Origin: Theobroma cacao
Taxonomy: Eukaryota > Streptophyta > Magnoliopsida > Malvales > Malvaceae
Length of the DNA: 64,000 nucleotides
Assembly: GCF_000208745.1 (NCBI RefSeq)
Contig: NC_030850.1
Location: 18,252,648-18,316,647, forward strand
Direction of reading: 5' to 3'
The notes beneath the pieces were generated by a model. The model worked only from the letters and a program-made list of their open reading frames with translations. It had not been told where the DNA came from and searched no databases. The position numbers and the translations under genes were made by a program. Below are positions 12,214 through 24,937 of this stretch, one piece after another; the first letter of the stretch is position 1, and every line of letters starts with the position of its first letter.

Positions 12214-13048
12214 TGTCCATTGTATTAAGAATATGCCTCATTAAAAACTTACTAGGAAAAACCCTCATGAGAAATAAATCTGAGTGAAGAAAAAACAGTA
12301 CATAATTCTTCTCAAGAATACACTTTTGAAATCCTACCTCATTAAAATCCTTATCAAGAAAAACCCACTTTGATTGCATCTTTCTACATTGGCCTATCAT
12401 TGCTATGTCTATATTCTTCAATAAATATAAGTTCAAGATCCTCGTTTGTCTTTCATAATATTGATTGCTACATTATTAAAAAAAATATAGTCGACGTTTA
12501 TTTAATTTTTGGTTCCATCTTTTCCCGTCATGACATAATTGATTGAGATCTATTCATTTTCTCTAATTTCAGATACCTGAATTTCTTTTGAAATTTTTCT
12601 CAATTATGTCAGGTTTTTTTTAGAGTTTCTACTTCCTCTTTTCTGACCATCTTGAATACTTGCTCTTTTTCTATTTCAAGGATTTTGTCTTTGGAACTGA
12701 CTAGTCTCCACGCTTCTGGCATGTCTTAGACTCATTAGCAAGAGCAGATTGTCCTACGTCAACTCTGATTGGAGTATTTGTAGCTAGTATATGAGATTTA
12801 GTTACTCTTTTTAGGTGAATAAATGCGTCTAGCAACTGATTTGCTATATTTTGCAATTGAATTATCTTTTGAACTTCTTGTTCACATTCATTTGTACAAG
12901 GAGCAAAACTAGATACTGATAATATATTCCAAGATATTTCCTTTTCCAGTTGCTTATTTTCTCTCCCTAATGTTGAAAAAATTATTTCATCTAAATGACA
13001 ATCGACAAACTTTGTAATGAATAAATCTCTTATTGATAATTTTAAATA
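12214..13048 (-). pseudogene. Copia pol remnant, integrase C-terminal side
   Basis: The minus strand at 13048-12701 reads YLKLSIRDLFITKFVDCH, then ENKQLEKEISWN and EVQKIIQLQNIANQLLDAF, then TPIRVDVGQ. This is the conserved stretch between copia integrase and reverse transcriptase. Sequence from 12213 to about 12700 is too decayed to place. The frame continues upstream at 24938 once the nested LTRs are removed. Confidence 0.8.
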
Positions 13049-15283
13049 TGTCAAGCCCTACTCTATTATATACTTGTCATGTCATTCATGTGCTTGATAG
13101 AATGTTTGCATAAATGAATGTATCAGAAAATTGTTAAAAGTCGGTATTGTACCTAGTGGTACAATTAAGTTGATTAAAGCCTCGAACTAGGCCAAATAAA
13201 GATTTTACGATGTTTTTGGGAGTTATTGAACCTTAGAATGTTTTAATATGGTGATTCGAAGGTCGAGGATTAATTTGAAGTTAAATTAGGAATTTTCGTA
13301 ACGAAGGGGCAAAATGGTCATTTTGCCACCCAAGGTTAAAATTGGAATGTTGGATGATATTTTGACTAAATTTGATTAATTAGAGCATTATTTGTGTCAC
13401 GACCCCAAACTCCCCATGAGGCCCGTGACAACCGCCGCGAAGCCTCGACAGACATTTTTCACCCCGAATGCCGATCGAAACCTCGCAAGGCTCTAGTATA
13501 AGCTTTTGCACTTCCCCGGTGAGCAATAGTTATCAAATATCGTAATTCGAAGGATTACGAGTCATTTCCAAATCAGAACATAGCATATTGTTTTCTAGCT
13601 TACAGGGGCATTTTCGTCATTTTTCGTCGAAAATCTCAAAACTTGCTAAAAATGTAGTAGGTAAGCAGAATATATGTATTTAGTGATTTAAAAACAAATT
13701 AAGTATCTAAACGTTCATTTGGAGTGAAAATTTGACAATTTGAATATAATAAAAATATTCAATAAAATAAACTATTTTCTTGTAAAATAATTTTTATAAA
13801 GCTATCGGTAAATAATTCTTTTAGCATAAAAGTTAATTATATTCATATATGCTATAAAGCAAATAACCAAAGCATAAAATTACTTTTACAATGACACATG
13901 AGCCCACATCTAACCAAAATGCATCGGAAGTTGAAAACCTACAGCTTTTGCCGATTCAAGTCCAAATGAAGGTCCTTGTCAAAGTCAGTTAACTACGAAA
14001 TTCCCTGAATCTGAAATGTGAGAAAATGAGGGTGGTGAGATTGTAAAATCCCAATGAGTAAGCAGATACCATCTTAACCATCTAAAGTCGAGTAAATGGA
14101 GACAAGTAAGATATTCCATTCCAGTATGTTTTTCATAACATCAATAATCAATTTACTCAAATAATCACCTTGGCTTATGTACTTCACAATAATTTCTTGG
14201 CTCCTGCCAAAATCATTCTTGTGGATGCCTTGGCCTAGGCATTTGACCGAGACCACCAAGGCTGTTAAATGTCTTTACATATGAAATTCAAGCCATGCCT
14301 TGGCTTTGGCTAAGTCTCACTTTCACGCAGTGGTCCACGTGAAGTGCACTCAAATCTTTACCTCCAGAAACACCCTCTACACGGCTCTTCGATCAAAGTA
14401 AGGTATATCTGATTCTGTGCCCCCTCTCTTAGGCTAGTCCACAGAACCTCCACTGTATGGATTATGGATTATTTTATCTACCACCTGATTTATAAAATCT
14501 TTATCTACATGACATGACAATTTATTGCAATCTAGCCTCTCAAGGCTGAATACATAGTATATATAATTTTGATACAAATATGGACTTTGCCATTCATGCT
14601 CACATATTGCTATAAGCCATATAATTTAAAACACAATTTATAACGCAAGAAGGCAGTCTCCAATTACTCTATTTTCAAAACCAGTATTCAATTTTTTAGA
14701 AAATTTATAAAATCATTTTATAAAATCACAATTTCTCCTAAAACATAGCAATTTACCATTTAAACCCATTTTCCATAAAATCACACAATTGTATAAAACT
14801 ACTCTAGATAATTAAGACGATAATAAGTTTACTCACAGTTTTAGGTATAAAACCCGATCCTATAAATACATGTCATAACATACATGCACTAAGTAGCATG
14901 TTATTATGCTAGGAAAGTCCCTAAGAATAGACGAAACCCGGTATTGTACCTAACGGTACACTTAAATTGATTTAACCTCGAACTAGTTCAAATAGGAATC
15001 GTAGGATGAAATTTAACATTTTATAGTCAAGGAATGACTAAAAAAGATTGTTCGAAGTTCGAGGGTTCATTTGGGTAAAAATTGAAAATTTTTATGTTTA
15101 GGGGTAAAATCGTAATTTTTCCATTCGTGGATAAAATTTGAGATTTTGAGAGAATTTAGATCACATTTGACAAATTGGAGAATGGTATGAGTATAAGGGA
15201 TGAAAAATATGTCTATGGGCAATTTTTCAATTTTTGGGGCAAAAATATAATTTTTGACTTTTACAGGGGTAAAAGTGTAAATT

Positions 15284-15924
15284 NNNNNNNNNNNNNNNNN
15301 NNNNNNNNNNNNNNNNNNNNNNNNNNNNNNNNNNNNNNNNNNNNNNNNNNNNNNNNNNNNNNNNNNNNNNNNNNNNNNNNNNNNNNNNNNNNNNNNNNNN
15401 NNNNNNNNNNNNNNNNNNNNNNNNNNNNNNNNNNNNNNNNNNNNNNNNNNNNNNNNNNNNNNNNNNNNNNNNNNNNNNNNNNNNNNNNNNNNNNNNNNNN
15501 NNNNNNNNNNNNNNNNNNNNNNNNNNNNNNNNNNNNNNNNNNNNNNNNNNNNNNNNNNNNNNNNNNNNNNNNNNNNNNNNNNNNNNNNNNNNNNNNNNNN
15601 NNNNNNNNNNNNNNNNNNNNNNNNNNNNNNNNNNNNNNNNNNNNNNNNNNNNNNNNNNNNNNNNNNNNNNNNNNNNNNNNNNNNNNNNNNNNNNNNNNNN
15701 NNNNNNNNNNNNNNNNNNNNNNNNNNNNNNNNNNNNNNNNNNNNNNNNNNNNNNNNNNNNNNNNNNNNNNNNNNNNNNNNNNNNNNNNNNNNNNNNNNNN
15801 NNNNNNNNNNNNNNNNNNNNNNNNNNNNNNNNNNNNNNNNNNNNNNNNNNNNNNNNNNNNNNNNNNNNNNNNNNNNNNNNNNNNNNNNNNNNNNNNNNNN
15901 NNNNNNNNNNNNNNNNNNNNNNNN
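15284..15924. other. Assembly gap (641 N)
   Basis: This is a run of N. By alignment to the other arm (about 17870-18510, reverse complement) the missing bases should be interior LTR sequence of nest level 3. The apparent 257-residue open frame across it is an artefact. Confidence 0.98.
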
Positions 15925-16094
15925 GAGAAAATGATGAAAAATGGTTAAATGTGATAGAAAAACAAAGTAGAAAATTTATCGAGTTAATGTCCCATTTTTG
16001 GCCGAATTTTTCAAGGAGGAAAGTGAACTGATTTTGGTGATTTTAGAAGGTTATTGGCTGATATTTAATGGTTAGAAATGTTGGAGAGAGAATG

Positions 16095-19076
16095 TGTCAG
16101 GACCCGGAACCTCCCTCGGGCCCATGACAACCATTGCGACGTCCCGATTGACTCTCATTACCCGGAATGCCAACCGGAACCCCGGAAGGCTTACATATCA
16201 GTTTCTTTCCTTTCCTGTGAGCAATTGTTGTTAAACATTCCATTTAAAACAATTACTGGTCGTTTCAAGCTTAAATAAATCCAAAGAATTTTTTTTTTAA
16301 AGGATTTATAGACAAATATCACTATTCAAAATATTGATTAAAATATAGCATTTTTATATAAAACAATATTTATAGAAACACATGTAAGAAATATTTTGTA
16401 ATGTGTAAGTAAAATAAATTCATACATACAAAATTTTACTAAGTTATAATGTACAATAATGGTTACAATGACAAATGGCCCAAAATACACCCAGTGTTGG
16501 TGCTAGAAACCTACTGTCTGTGTGGTAGAGATGTCAACTGGAATCCTCGACAAAATAGGGTATCTACAAGCTACCACAGACCTGAAATGTTTGGAAAAGA
16601 GGTGGGTGAGATTTTACAATCCCAACGAGTAAACAGACATTGTCATAAATATCTAAAGACAAGTAAAATGGAGGCAAGTTTAAACAATAAATTACGAACC
16701 ATTTGATAATGTTTTCAATTTATTTCTTAAACCATAAAATATTTGTATTTTACCAAAACAGTTGTTAAGGCTTATGTCTTTTATTAAAAATAAGGCTCAA
16801 GCCAAAACTAATCCTCGGGGATACCTTGGCCGAGGCATCTAACTGAGTCCGCCAAGGTTGTTATAACATTACATGTGAAACACATTTTTAGTTTTAAAAC
16901 AAGCCGTTCCTTGGCGTTGGCCGAGTTACACATTCACGTGGGGGTTCGACGTGAAGTGAGCTCTAATACTACCCTAGGAGTTACCCTCCTCACCTCTACA
17001 ATCGGAGTAACTATATAACCGGGTTTACCCTACCCCTCTAATAGGCAGTCCACGAAAACCGGTCACTGCAGTGACTAACCCACCAATTTTAATAAAATTT
17101 AGATAGTATAACGTGGCTTTTATTTATTTATCCAGCCTGCATAGTAAAAACAGCTTACATAAATTTCCCAATGCACTTACAAAATATAGCCACATATGCT
17201 TATATCTCATAAGCCATTCATAGGAAAATATATAATTTTCAAGACAGTTAACAGCCTCCAATTACTCAATTTCATAATCAACACAATATTTTTTTTGTCA
17301 CATTTATTTCTAAAACATCAAAAATCCTGTTTTAATCTCATTTTCATTTCATAAAATACATAAAGAGCATTTTTAAAATAAATCTAGATAATTCACAATA
17401 ATAATAGGTTTACTCACCGTTTGTACAAACTAATTGCTTTTTAGGTGCCCCGATAACTACTCGTCGGGTACAATTTCCTTGCCTTTACCGGAAGGCTCTC
17501 CTCCTAGATACATTGCAAAAATTTACTCAATTCATCACAATAATGCTAAATCACTATATATTTGACTTAAATCCTATACTAATGCATGGTATGAAATGCA
17601 ATAGCCAAAAATGGCTTAAACGCGGTATTAATCTATTTTTGGCACTTTACCCGATAAATTGCTAACGCGCTCCATTTTAGCTATAAATCATCCCATTCTC
17701 TCTCCAACATTTCTACCAATTAAATATCAGCCAATAACCTTCTAAAATCACCAAAATCAGTTCACTTTTCTGCTTTGAAAATTCGGCCAAAAATGGGACA
17801 TTAACTCGATAAATTTTCTATCGGTAAATTTTCTACTTTGTTTTTCTATCACATTTAATCATTTTTCATCATTTTCTCTTCATTTCTCTTAGAATAAAAA
17901 TCAGATCATCATCATTGTACCTCATTGCAGATTCAGCCAAGGGTGGGTATTGTGAAAATTTAATGCTTTCTTGCCCAATTTAATTTCTAAACACATTTAA
18001 CTAACTAAAACTATCAATTTAACTAAAAATCAAAACCTAAAAATTTCAAAATCTCTCCCCTAGAATTTCGTCCAGCCCTTGATGTCACTTTTAGATCTCT
18101 CTCCTCAAGCATGCTAAATGGAAACAAAGGCATAAGAAAGGTAGAAATCAAGCTAAAGTCAAAAAATCTTATCGTTAGACGTGTAAACGGGCGAAAAGCG
18201 CGAATTCCCCTTTAAATTTTCTTGTTTCTCTTTGGTTTTTCTTTTTCTCTTCCTTTCCTCTCTATTTTCTCTCTTGTTCTCCCTTATGGCCGGCCAGCAC
18301 TTAAAATGGGGTTTAAATGGGCTGACTTTTCATTAAAATAATATTATATCATTAAAAAAATGCCACGTGTCACTTTCCCATTGGCCCATTTTTAAAATTT
18401 CATCCATTTGTTTTCAAAATTTCACCATACACTTGTCCCACATATCCATAGCTTAAAAAAATTTCTCAGACTTATCCAAAGTCTCGGTGGAGCAATTTTT
18501 GAAATTTACACTTTTACCCCCGTAAAAGTGAAAAATTACATTTTTGCCCAAAAAACTGAAAAATTGCCCATAGACATATTTTTTATCCCTTATACTCATA
18601 CCATTCTGCAATTTGTCAAATTGGATCTAAATTCTCTCAAAATCTCAAATTTTGTCCGCGGGTGACAAAATTACGATTTTGCCCCTACACTCCAAAAATC
18701 ACCAAAATTAAACTTTTTCACTTCTTATCATTAAATTATACTCCAAATAGTTAATCTTGGTCAAAAATTTCACTCCATTATCAAATTATTATCTTAGGTG
18801 GCAAAATGACGATTTTAATCTTAAACATCAAAATTTTCAATTTTACCCCTAATGAACCCTCAAACTCTGAACAATCATTTTTAGTCATTCTTTGACTATA
18901 AAATATTAAATTTCATCCTACGATTCCTATTTGAACTAGTTCAAGGTTAAATCAACTCAAGTGTACCGTTAGGTACGATACTGAGTTTCGTCTATTCTTA
19001 GGTGCTTTCCTAGCATAATAACATGCTACTCAGTGCATGTATGTCATGACATGTGTTTATAGGGTCGAATTTTACA
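16095..19076 (+). mobile_element. Solo LTR, family 1, nest level 4 (innermost; 2982 bp, TSD GAATG)
   Basis: It starts TGTCAGGACCCGG and ends GAATTTTACA. GAATG flanks it at 16090-16094 and 19077-19081. It is uninterrupted and aligns along its whole length, inverted, with level 3. In the stretch 16451-16630 I counted eight substitutions against the other arm, all transitions, so the two are close relatives. No coding domain is visible. Sequence of the same subfamily starts at 62947. Confidence 0.9.
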
Positions 19077-22000
19077 GAATGGGATGATTTAGAGCTAAAA
19101 TGGAGCGCGTTAGCAATTTATCGGGTAAAGTGTCAAAAATAGGTTAATACCGCATTTAAGCCATTTTTGGCTATTGCATTTCATACCATGCATTAGTATA
19201 GGATTTAAGTAAAATATATAGTGATTTAGCATTAATGTGATGAATTGAGCAAATTTTTGCAATGTGTCTAAGAGGAGAGCCTTCCGGTAAAGGCAAGAAA
19301 ATCGTACCCGACGAGTAGTTATCGAGGCACCTAGAAAGCTTTAGTTTGCACAAACGGTGAGTAAACTTATTATTATTTTAAATTATCTAGAGTTTATTTT
19401 TAAATGCTCTTTATGTATTTTATGAAATGAAAACGAGATTAAAACGGGCTTTTTGATGTTTTAGAAATAAATGTGACAAATAAAAATATATTGTGTTGAT
19501 TATGAAATTGAGTAATTGGAGGCTGCCAATTATTTTGAAATATATATTTTCCTATGAATGGCTTACGAAATATGAGTATATGTGGCTATATTTGATAAAT
19601 TGCATTGGGAATTTATGTAAGTTGTTTTTAGTATGTAGGCTGGGTAAATAAATAAAAGCCACGTTATACTGTCAAAATTTTATTAAAATTTGTGGGTTGG
19701 TCACTACAGTGACGGGTTTCCAAGGACTGCCTATAAAAAGGGCACGATAAACCCGGTTATATAGTTACTCCGGTTGTAGAGGCGAGGAGGGTAACTCTTG
19801 GGGTAGTATTAGAGCTCACTTCACGCCGAACCCCCACGTGAATGTGTAACTCAGCCAACGCCAAGGAACGGCTTGTTTTAAAAATAAAAATGTGTTTCAC
19901 ATGTAAATGTTATAACAACCTTGGCGGACTCGGTTAGATGCCTCGGCCAAGGTATCCCCGAGGACTAGATTTTGGCTTGAGCCATGTTTTTAATAAAGGT
20001 TATAAGCCTTGAAAATTGTTTTGGTAAATTACAAATGTTTTATGGTTTAAGAAAGAAATTGAAAACCTTATGAAATGGTTTGTGATTTGTTGTTTAAACT
20101 TGCCTCCATTTTACTCGCCTTTAGATATTTATGATAATGTCTGTTTACTCATTGGGATTGCAAAATCTCACCCACCTCCTTTCCAAATATTTCAGGCCTG
20201 TGGTAGCTTGTAGATACCCTATTTTGTCGAAGATTCCAATTGACATCTCTACCACACAGACAGTAGGTTTCTAGCACCAACACTGGGTGTATTTTGGGCC
20301 ACTTGTCATTGTAACCATTATTGTACATTATAACTTAGTAAATTTTTGTATGTATGAATTTATTTTACTTACACATTACAAAAGATTTCTTACACGTGTT
20401 TCTATAAATATTGTTTTATATAAAAATGCTATATTTTAATCAATATTTTGAATAGTGATATTTGTCTATAAATCCTTTAAAAAAAATTCTTTAGATTTAT
20501 TTGAGCCGAAAACAACCGGTAATTGTTTTAAGTGGAATGTTTAACAACGATTGCTTACAAGAAAGGAAAGAAACTGATATGTAAGCCTTGCGGGGTTCCG
20601 GTTGGCATTCCGGGTAATGAGTGTCAATCAGAACGTCGCGACGGTTGTCATGGGCCCAAAAGAGGTTCCGGGTCTTGACACTAGGAGTTGATGTACTCCT
20701 AATCCTAGTCTTCAAGCACAATTTCTGTACTTTTACCAGTGTAATTTGCTTACCACCTATCCACAATGTACAATACATAATTCCACCACATTAATGCTTG
20801 ACCATTTTAAAATTAATTCAAGCTTGATGTATATGCATGATATGATATGCAACTTATCAGACTACCACTTAAATGCGGTGTTGACCTAATTTTGCCTATT
20901 ACCCGATTAAATGACAATTATGTCCGATTTGGCTCCAAATTGCTCCATTTCATTTCTAATATTTCAATTCACTAAATACAATTCCAATAATCTGAAATTC
21001 AGCCTAATAACCCTCACAATTCTTCTTGAAAATTTTGCCCATTGTGGTGCACTATCACTAAAACTTTTCTCATTCCATTTTCTCATCATAAATCATCATT
21101 TCATCAATTTTTCAAACAATTCACTTGATCACAAAATCAATTCATTGCTTCTACACTTCACATAGGGTTCGACCATTAAAGGTTCATGGGGAAAATAGAT
21201 TCTTTTCTTATTGTTTTGTTTCTAAACATGCTTAACTAACTCTAAACACCAACATAACTCAAAATCAAACAATTCCAACATCATTTCTCTCACCAAACCC
21301 ATTTGGCCAGCTATGATTTCCCCATGAAAACATACAATCCAACCATGAAAATTAAGGAGAAATGCATGGGTAAGGTAAATCACTAGCAAAATCAAAGAAA
21401 TTTTACCTTTGCTTGATCAAATCCTTGAATTCCAACACTTTCTCTTTGATTTTCCCTACCTAGGGTTTGTTCTTCCTTGGTTTATCTTCTCGTCTGGTTT
21501 GGCCGACCACAATGGGAGAAATGGGTTGGTTTTTATGCCTTTTTATAAAGAAACAATAAAATAATAAAAGCATGACACATGGCATTTCCTTATTAGTTCA
21601 AATTTTAAATATTTGACTTTTAATTCTTTAATTCTCCACCACATATTTCTCATGTTTATCCATTTCTATGATGAATAAAATCCCTTGGTCTTGACAAGTG
21701 TTGGGGGTGAAAATTTACCGATTTGCCCCTGAGCGGTAAAATTACTGTTTTGCCCCTATACTCCAAAAATACCGAAACTATAACTTTTTCACTTATCAAC
21801 CTCAAATTATACTCCAATGAGTCAAATGTGATAAATCTTTATCAAAAACTTCTTCCAATATTCCAATTTTATCCTCAGGTGGTAAAATTACCATTTTGCC
21901 CCTAGATAGTGAAAGTTCTGGTTTGACTCCAAATTGATCCTCGAACTCTGAATCACCATATTAAATCATTCCTAGGTTGTAAAATTTTCAATTTCACCCT

Positions 22001-22164
22001 AAAATCTCTATTCGATCTAATTCGAGGCTTAAATCAACTTTGTTGTACATTTAGGTACAATATCAACTTTTGTAAATTTTTCGGGACTCTCCTAGCATGC
22101 AAACATGTTGTCCATCACATATATATCATGAAAAGTATTTTATACAGTCGGGATTTACAATTTG

Positions 22165-24932
22165 AATTTGAGAAGTAAAAAATTTCAATTTCGACATTTT
22201 TTCGAACATAGAGGCAAAACGGTCATTTTAAGTGTCCATGAGGATGAAATTGAAAATTTTAGAATTTTACACCACCATGACATTTGTCAAGCCCATGAAT
22301 TTCACCTATTATTATTTTATGCTTTGGATAATTAAGAGATTACATGTGGTGGTGAGAAAATGCTTAATTGTTAAGTTTTAAGCATGGACCAATTAGATGG
22401 TGACACATGGTAAATTTTAATCCTTTTATAATTCCCTTTAAAAACCAGCACACACTCCACCCAAATCACTCTCTTTTGGCCGGCCAAAGCAAAGAACAAA
22501 GAGAAAAAGAGAAGAACAAACCCTAGGAAGGAAAAATTCAAGAGAAATTGATGGATTTTAAGGAATCAAGCAAGTAAAGGTAAGATTTTTTAATTTTAGC
22601 TTGTGATCTACCTTTCCCATGCATTCTTTTTCATTTTTCATGGCTGAAATTCAATTTTTCAAGAGGGAACCTTTGCTGTCCAAATCTAGAGAGAGAAGTT
22701 TTGGTGATGAATTTTGCTAGATTTCATAATATCCTAGTGTTTTTAATCATTTTATGATGTTTGGAAGGAAAAACAAGCAAGAAAATCACATGTTCTTCAA
22801 CCACCCTCATTTGGCCGAATTTTCTATAGGGGATGTTGATGATGGATTTGGTTGTATTGCATGTTATTTAGCTAGGAATTGATGAATTATGGGGTTGGAT
22901 ATCGAAACCGGTTATTGAAAAATATAGTTCCTTTAGAAAATGGCTTGATGAAAAATGAGAAAATCATAATAAATGGACTTGGATTTGATTCCTAATGATA
23001 TATATATGGATTTACGAGATTATGTAGACATTGATTAGTATGTTAGTTCGGAATCGGAATGAATTTTGGAAAATGGTGAAGTTAGTCAAAAATCAAGTTC
23101 ATTGAAATGCTTTGGTGTATTAGATCATTGGTAGTGGAATGAGTATATTTGGAGTTGAATCGGATGTTTTGGCTAAATCAATCATGTATAGTTCGAATTA
23201 GGCCGAATACAAATTCATTCTGATCACAATTGAACCTACATAGAATACCGTCTTTAAGTTATTATTCGGACAATTCTCATTCAATGTCATGCATTCATAT
23301 AGAGCCTGAAATAGTTTTATAACAGTTTGGCACAAATATATTGAATTACATGTCGTGCATTATTTATAGGTGGTGACCCCTTTGATAAGGGTAAAGATAT
23401 TGTGCCCGAGGACCAAGAATAGGAGTACTCCAAACTCCTGCTATTGTGAGTAATCAGACTTTCATCTTAACTATCTAAAGTAGTTTATACTCGTTTTTAT
23501 GTTTTAAGGAAAAATAAATTTAAATTGCAAACTATTATTTTTTATAATTGAAGTGTTGATTAAACGAAATGAGATTTGTAACTTGTTTTGAAATTGAATA
23601 CTGGTTTTGGAAATTGAGTAAATGGAGACTGTATACTTGTGTTATATATATGTTTTGACATATGGTTTGAATTGATGGCTTATGACAATGTGATGGCAAT
23701 CATGGCTGGATTTGTGTTTATGTGGAATATATGAACTGTTTTGCTTTGCCTTGACAGGCTAGTAATATTATATTAGCCATGTCATGCTGTCAAAAATTTT
23801 ATTGAATTGGTGGATTATTTGATTAGCTTACTGCAATGGGCGGGTTTCCATGGACCAGCCTATTAGAGGGGTACGGTAAACCCCGTTATATTTTACCTTA
23901 GTATGAGAGGCGCGGAGGGTATCTCCTAAAATAAAGTTAGAGTTCACCTCACGCCGAACCATCACGTGAGGGTGAAACTTAGACAATGCCAAGGAACGGT
24001 TGTACTTTTAAATGTAAAAAATGAGTTTTATACTTATATGTTATTTTAACAGCCTTGGCGGACTTGGTTGGATGCCCAACGCAAGGTGTCACCGAGTGTA
24101 AGTTTTTGGCACGAGCCAAGTTTTAAGAGAATCATAAGCCTTGTTTATTTTTATGAAATGAAATTGATTTATATGAAATGAAAGGAGATTCGATGTTATG
24201 AATCATATTATGACGAGATATTTTAAATTGTCTCCATTTACTCGATTTTAGATATTTTAGATAAAATTTGCTTACTCACTAAGTTTATAAAAACTCACCC
24301 CTTCTTTTCACCCATTTCAGGCTCAAGGCAGTCTGTAGACTGCTGATTATGTCGAGGGTTTGCTTTTGGGTTTGCACCCATAGAAATTGCAAGTCTATAG
24401 TCTTGTACATATATGTTTATTTTGGAGGCCCACATGTCATTGTAGAATATTTTGTATACCTGGCTGCGTGTGCCACTGTATGTATGAATTTATTTTGCTT
24501 TTACGCTATAAAAATTACGCAGAGTTTTATAAATATTGTTTTATAAGAAAATGGAATATTTTTATTTAATATTTTTATTTAGTTTGATTAGCCAAAATTT
24601 TATTTTAAATGGATGATTTAGATTACTAAAATTATTTTAGATAAGAAATGCATATTTTTCGATAGTATGCTGTATTTTTACCAAGTTTCAAAATTTTTGA
24701 GTAAAAAAGACCAAAATACCCCTGTGTGGTAGAAATTATTTTTTTGTTTATTTTGATTTAAGAATAGTTTATATTCCCTTAAAACATGATATTTAGTAAC
24801 TATTGCTCACAGGGGAGATGTAAAATTGATGCGAGAGCCTTGCGAGGTTTAGGTTGACAGTTCGGGTAATGAATGTCTATCGAGACATCGCGACGGATGT
24901 CACGGGCTCGAAGGGAGTACCGGGTCATGACA
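22165..24932 (-). repeat. Right-hand segment of nest level 1 LTR
   Basis: This is colinear, inverted, with 41678 to about 44440. On the plus strand at about 22430-22580 there is a promoter-and-leader-like arrangement: a TTTATAATT / TTTAAAAACC stretch, then GGCCGGCCAAAG, GAGAAAAAGAGAAG and AACCCTAGG, then a donor-like AAAGGTAAGATTTTTT. This suggests that transcription of family 1 runs along the strand beginning TGTAAAAC or TGTTAAGC. Confidence 0.7.
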
Positions 24933-24937
24933 AAATA

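Larger units (their letters stand above)
14846..20680 (-). mobile_element. Solo LTR, family 1, nest level 3 (TSD TTAGG/CTAGG)
   Basis: Own sequence is 14846-16094 plus 19082-20680, about 2.85 kb including the assembly gap. The left end reads TATAAAACCCG (TG altered to TA) and the right end GGGTCTTGACA. TTAGG at 14841-14845 and CTAGG at 20681-20685 are a 4/5 target duplication. It is interrupted by level 4. Confidence 0.8.
13395..22159 (+). mobile_element. Solo LTR, family 1, nest level 2 (TSD ATTTG)
   Basis: Own sequence is 13395-14845 plus 20686-22159, about 2.9 kb. It starts TGTCACGACCCC and ends GGGATTTACA. ATTTG flanks it at 13390-13394 and 22160-22164. Deleting it rejoins level 1 at AATTAGAGCATT / ATTTGAATTTGAG, colinear with the uninterrupted copy at 44395-44460 (reverse complement). 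It is interrupted by level 3. Confidence 0.85.
13049..24932 (-). mobile_element. Solo LTR, family 1, nest level 1 (outermost; TSD AAATA)
   Basis: Own sequence is 13049-13394 plus 22165-24932, about 3.1 kb. The plus strand begins TGTCAAGCCC and ends GGGTCATGACA, the reverse of copies that start TGTCA-GACC. AAATA flanks it at 13044-13048 and 24933-24937. Removing it and one AAATA gives the unbroken copia integrase reading GYKSPFIIKYLKLSIRDLF. It is most similar to the copy at 41678-44787. It is interrupted by level 2. There is no internal retroelement coding. Confidence 0.85.

Noticed and set aside
15175..15948. Longest open frame in the window (257 codons, plus strand)
   Set aside because: It runs through the run of N. 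The real flanking codons belong to a solo LTR and have no similarity to a protein.
22165..24932. A separate protein-coding gene on the plus strand with leader and GTAAGA donor
   Set aside because: The same arrangement recurs in every family 1 LTR and no downstream coding exon is found, so it is retroelement leader rather than a host gene.
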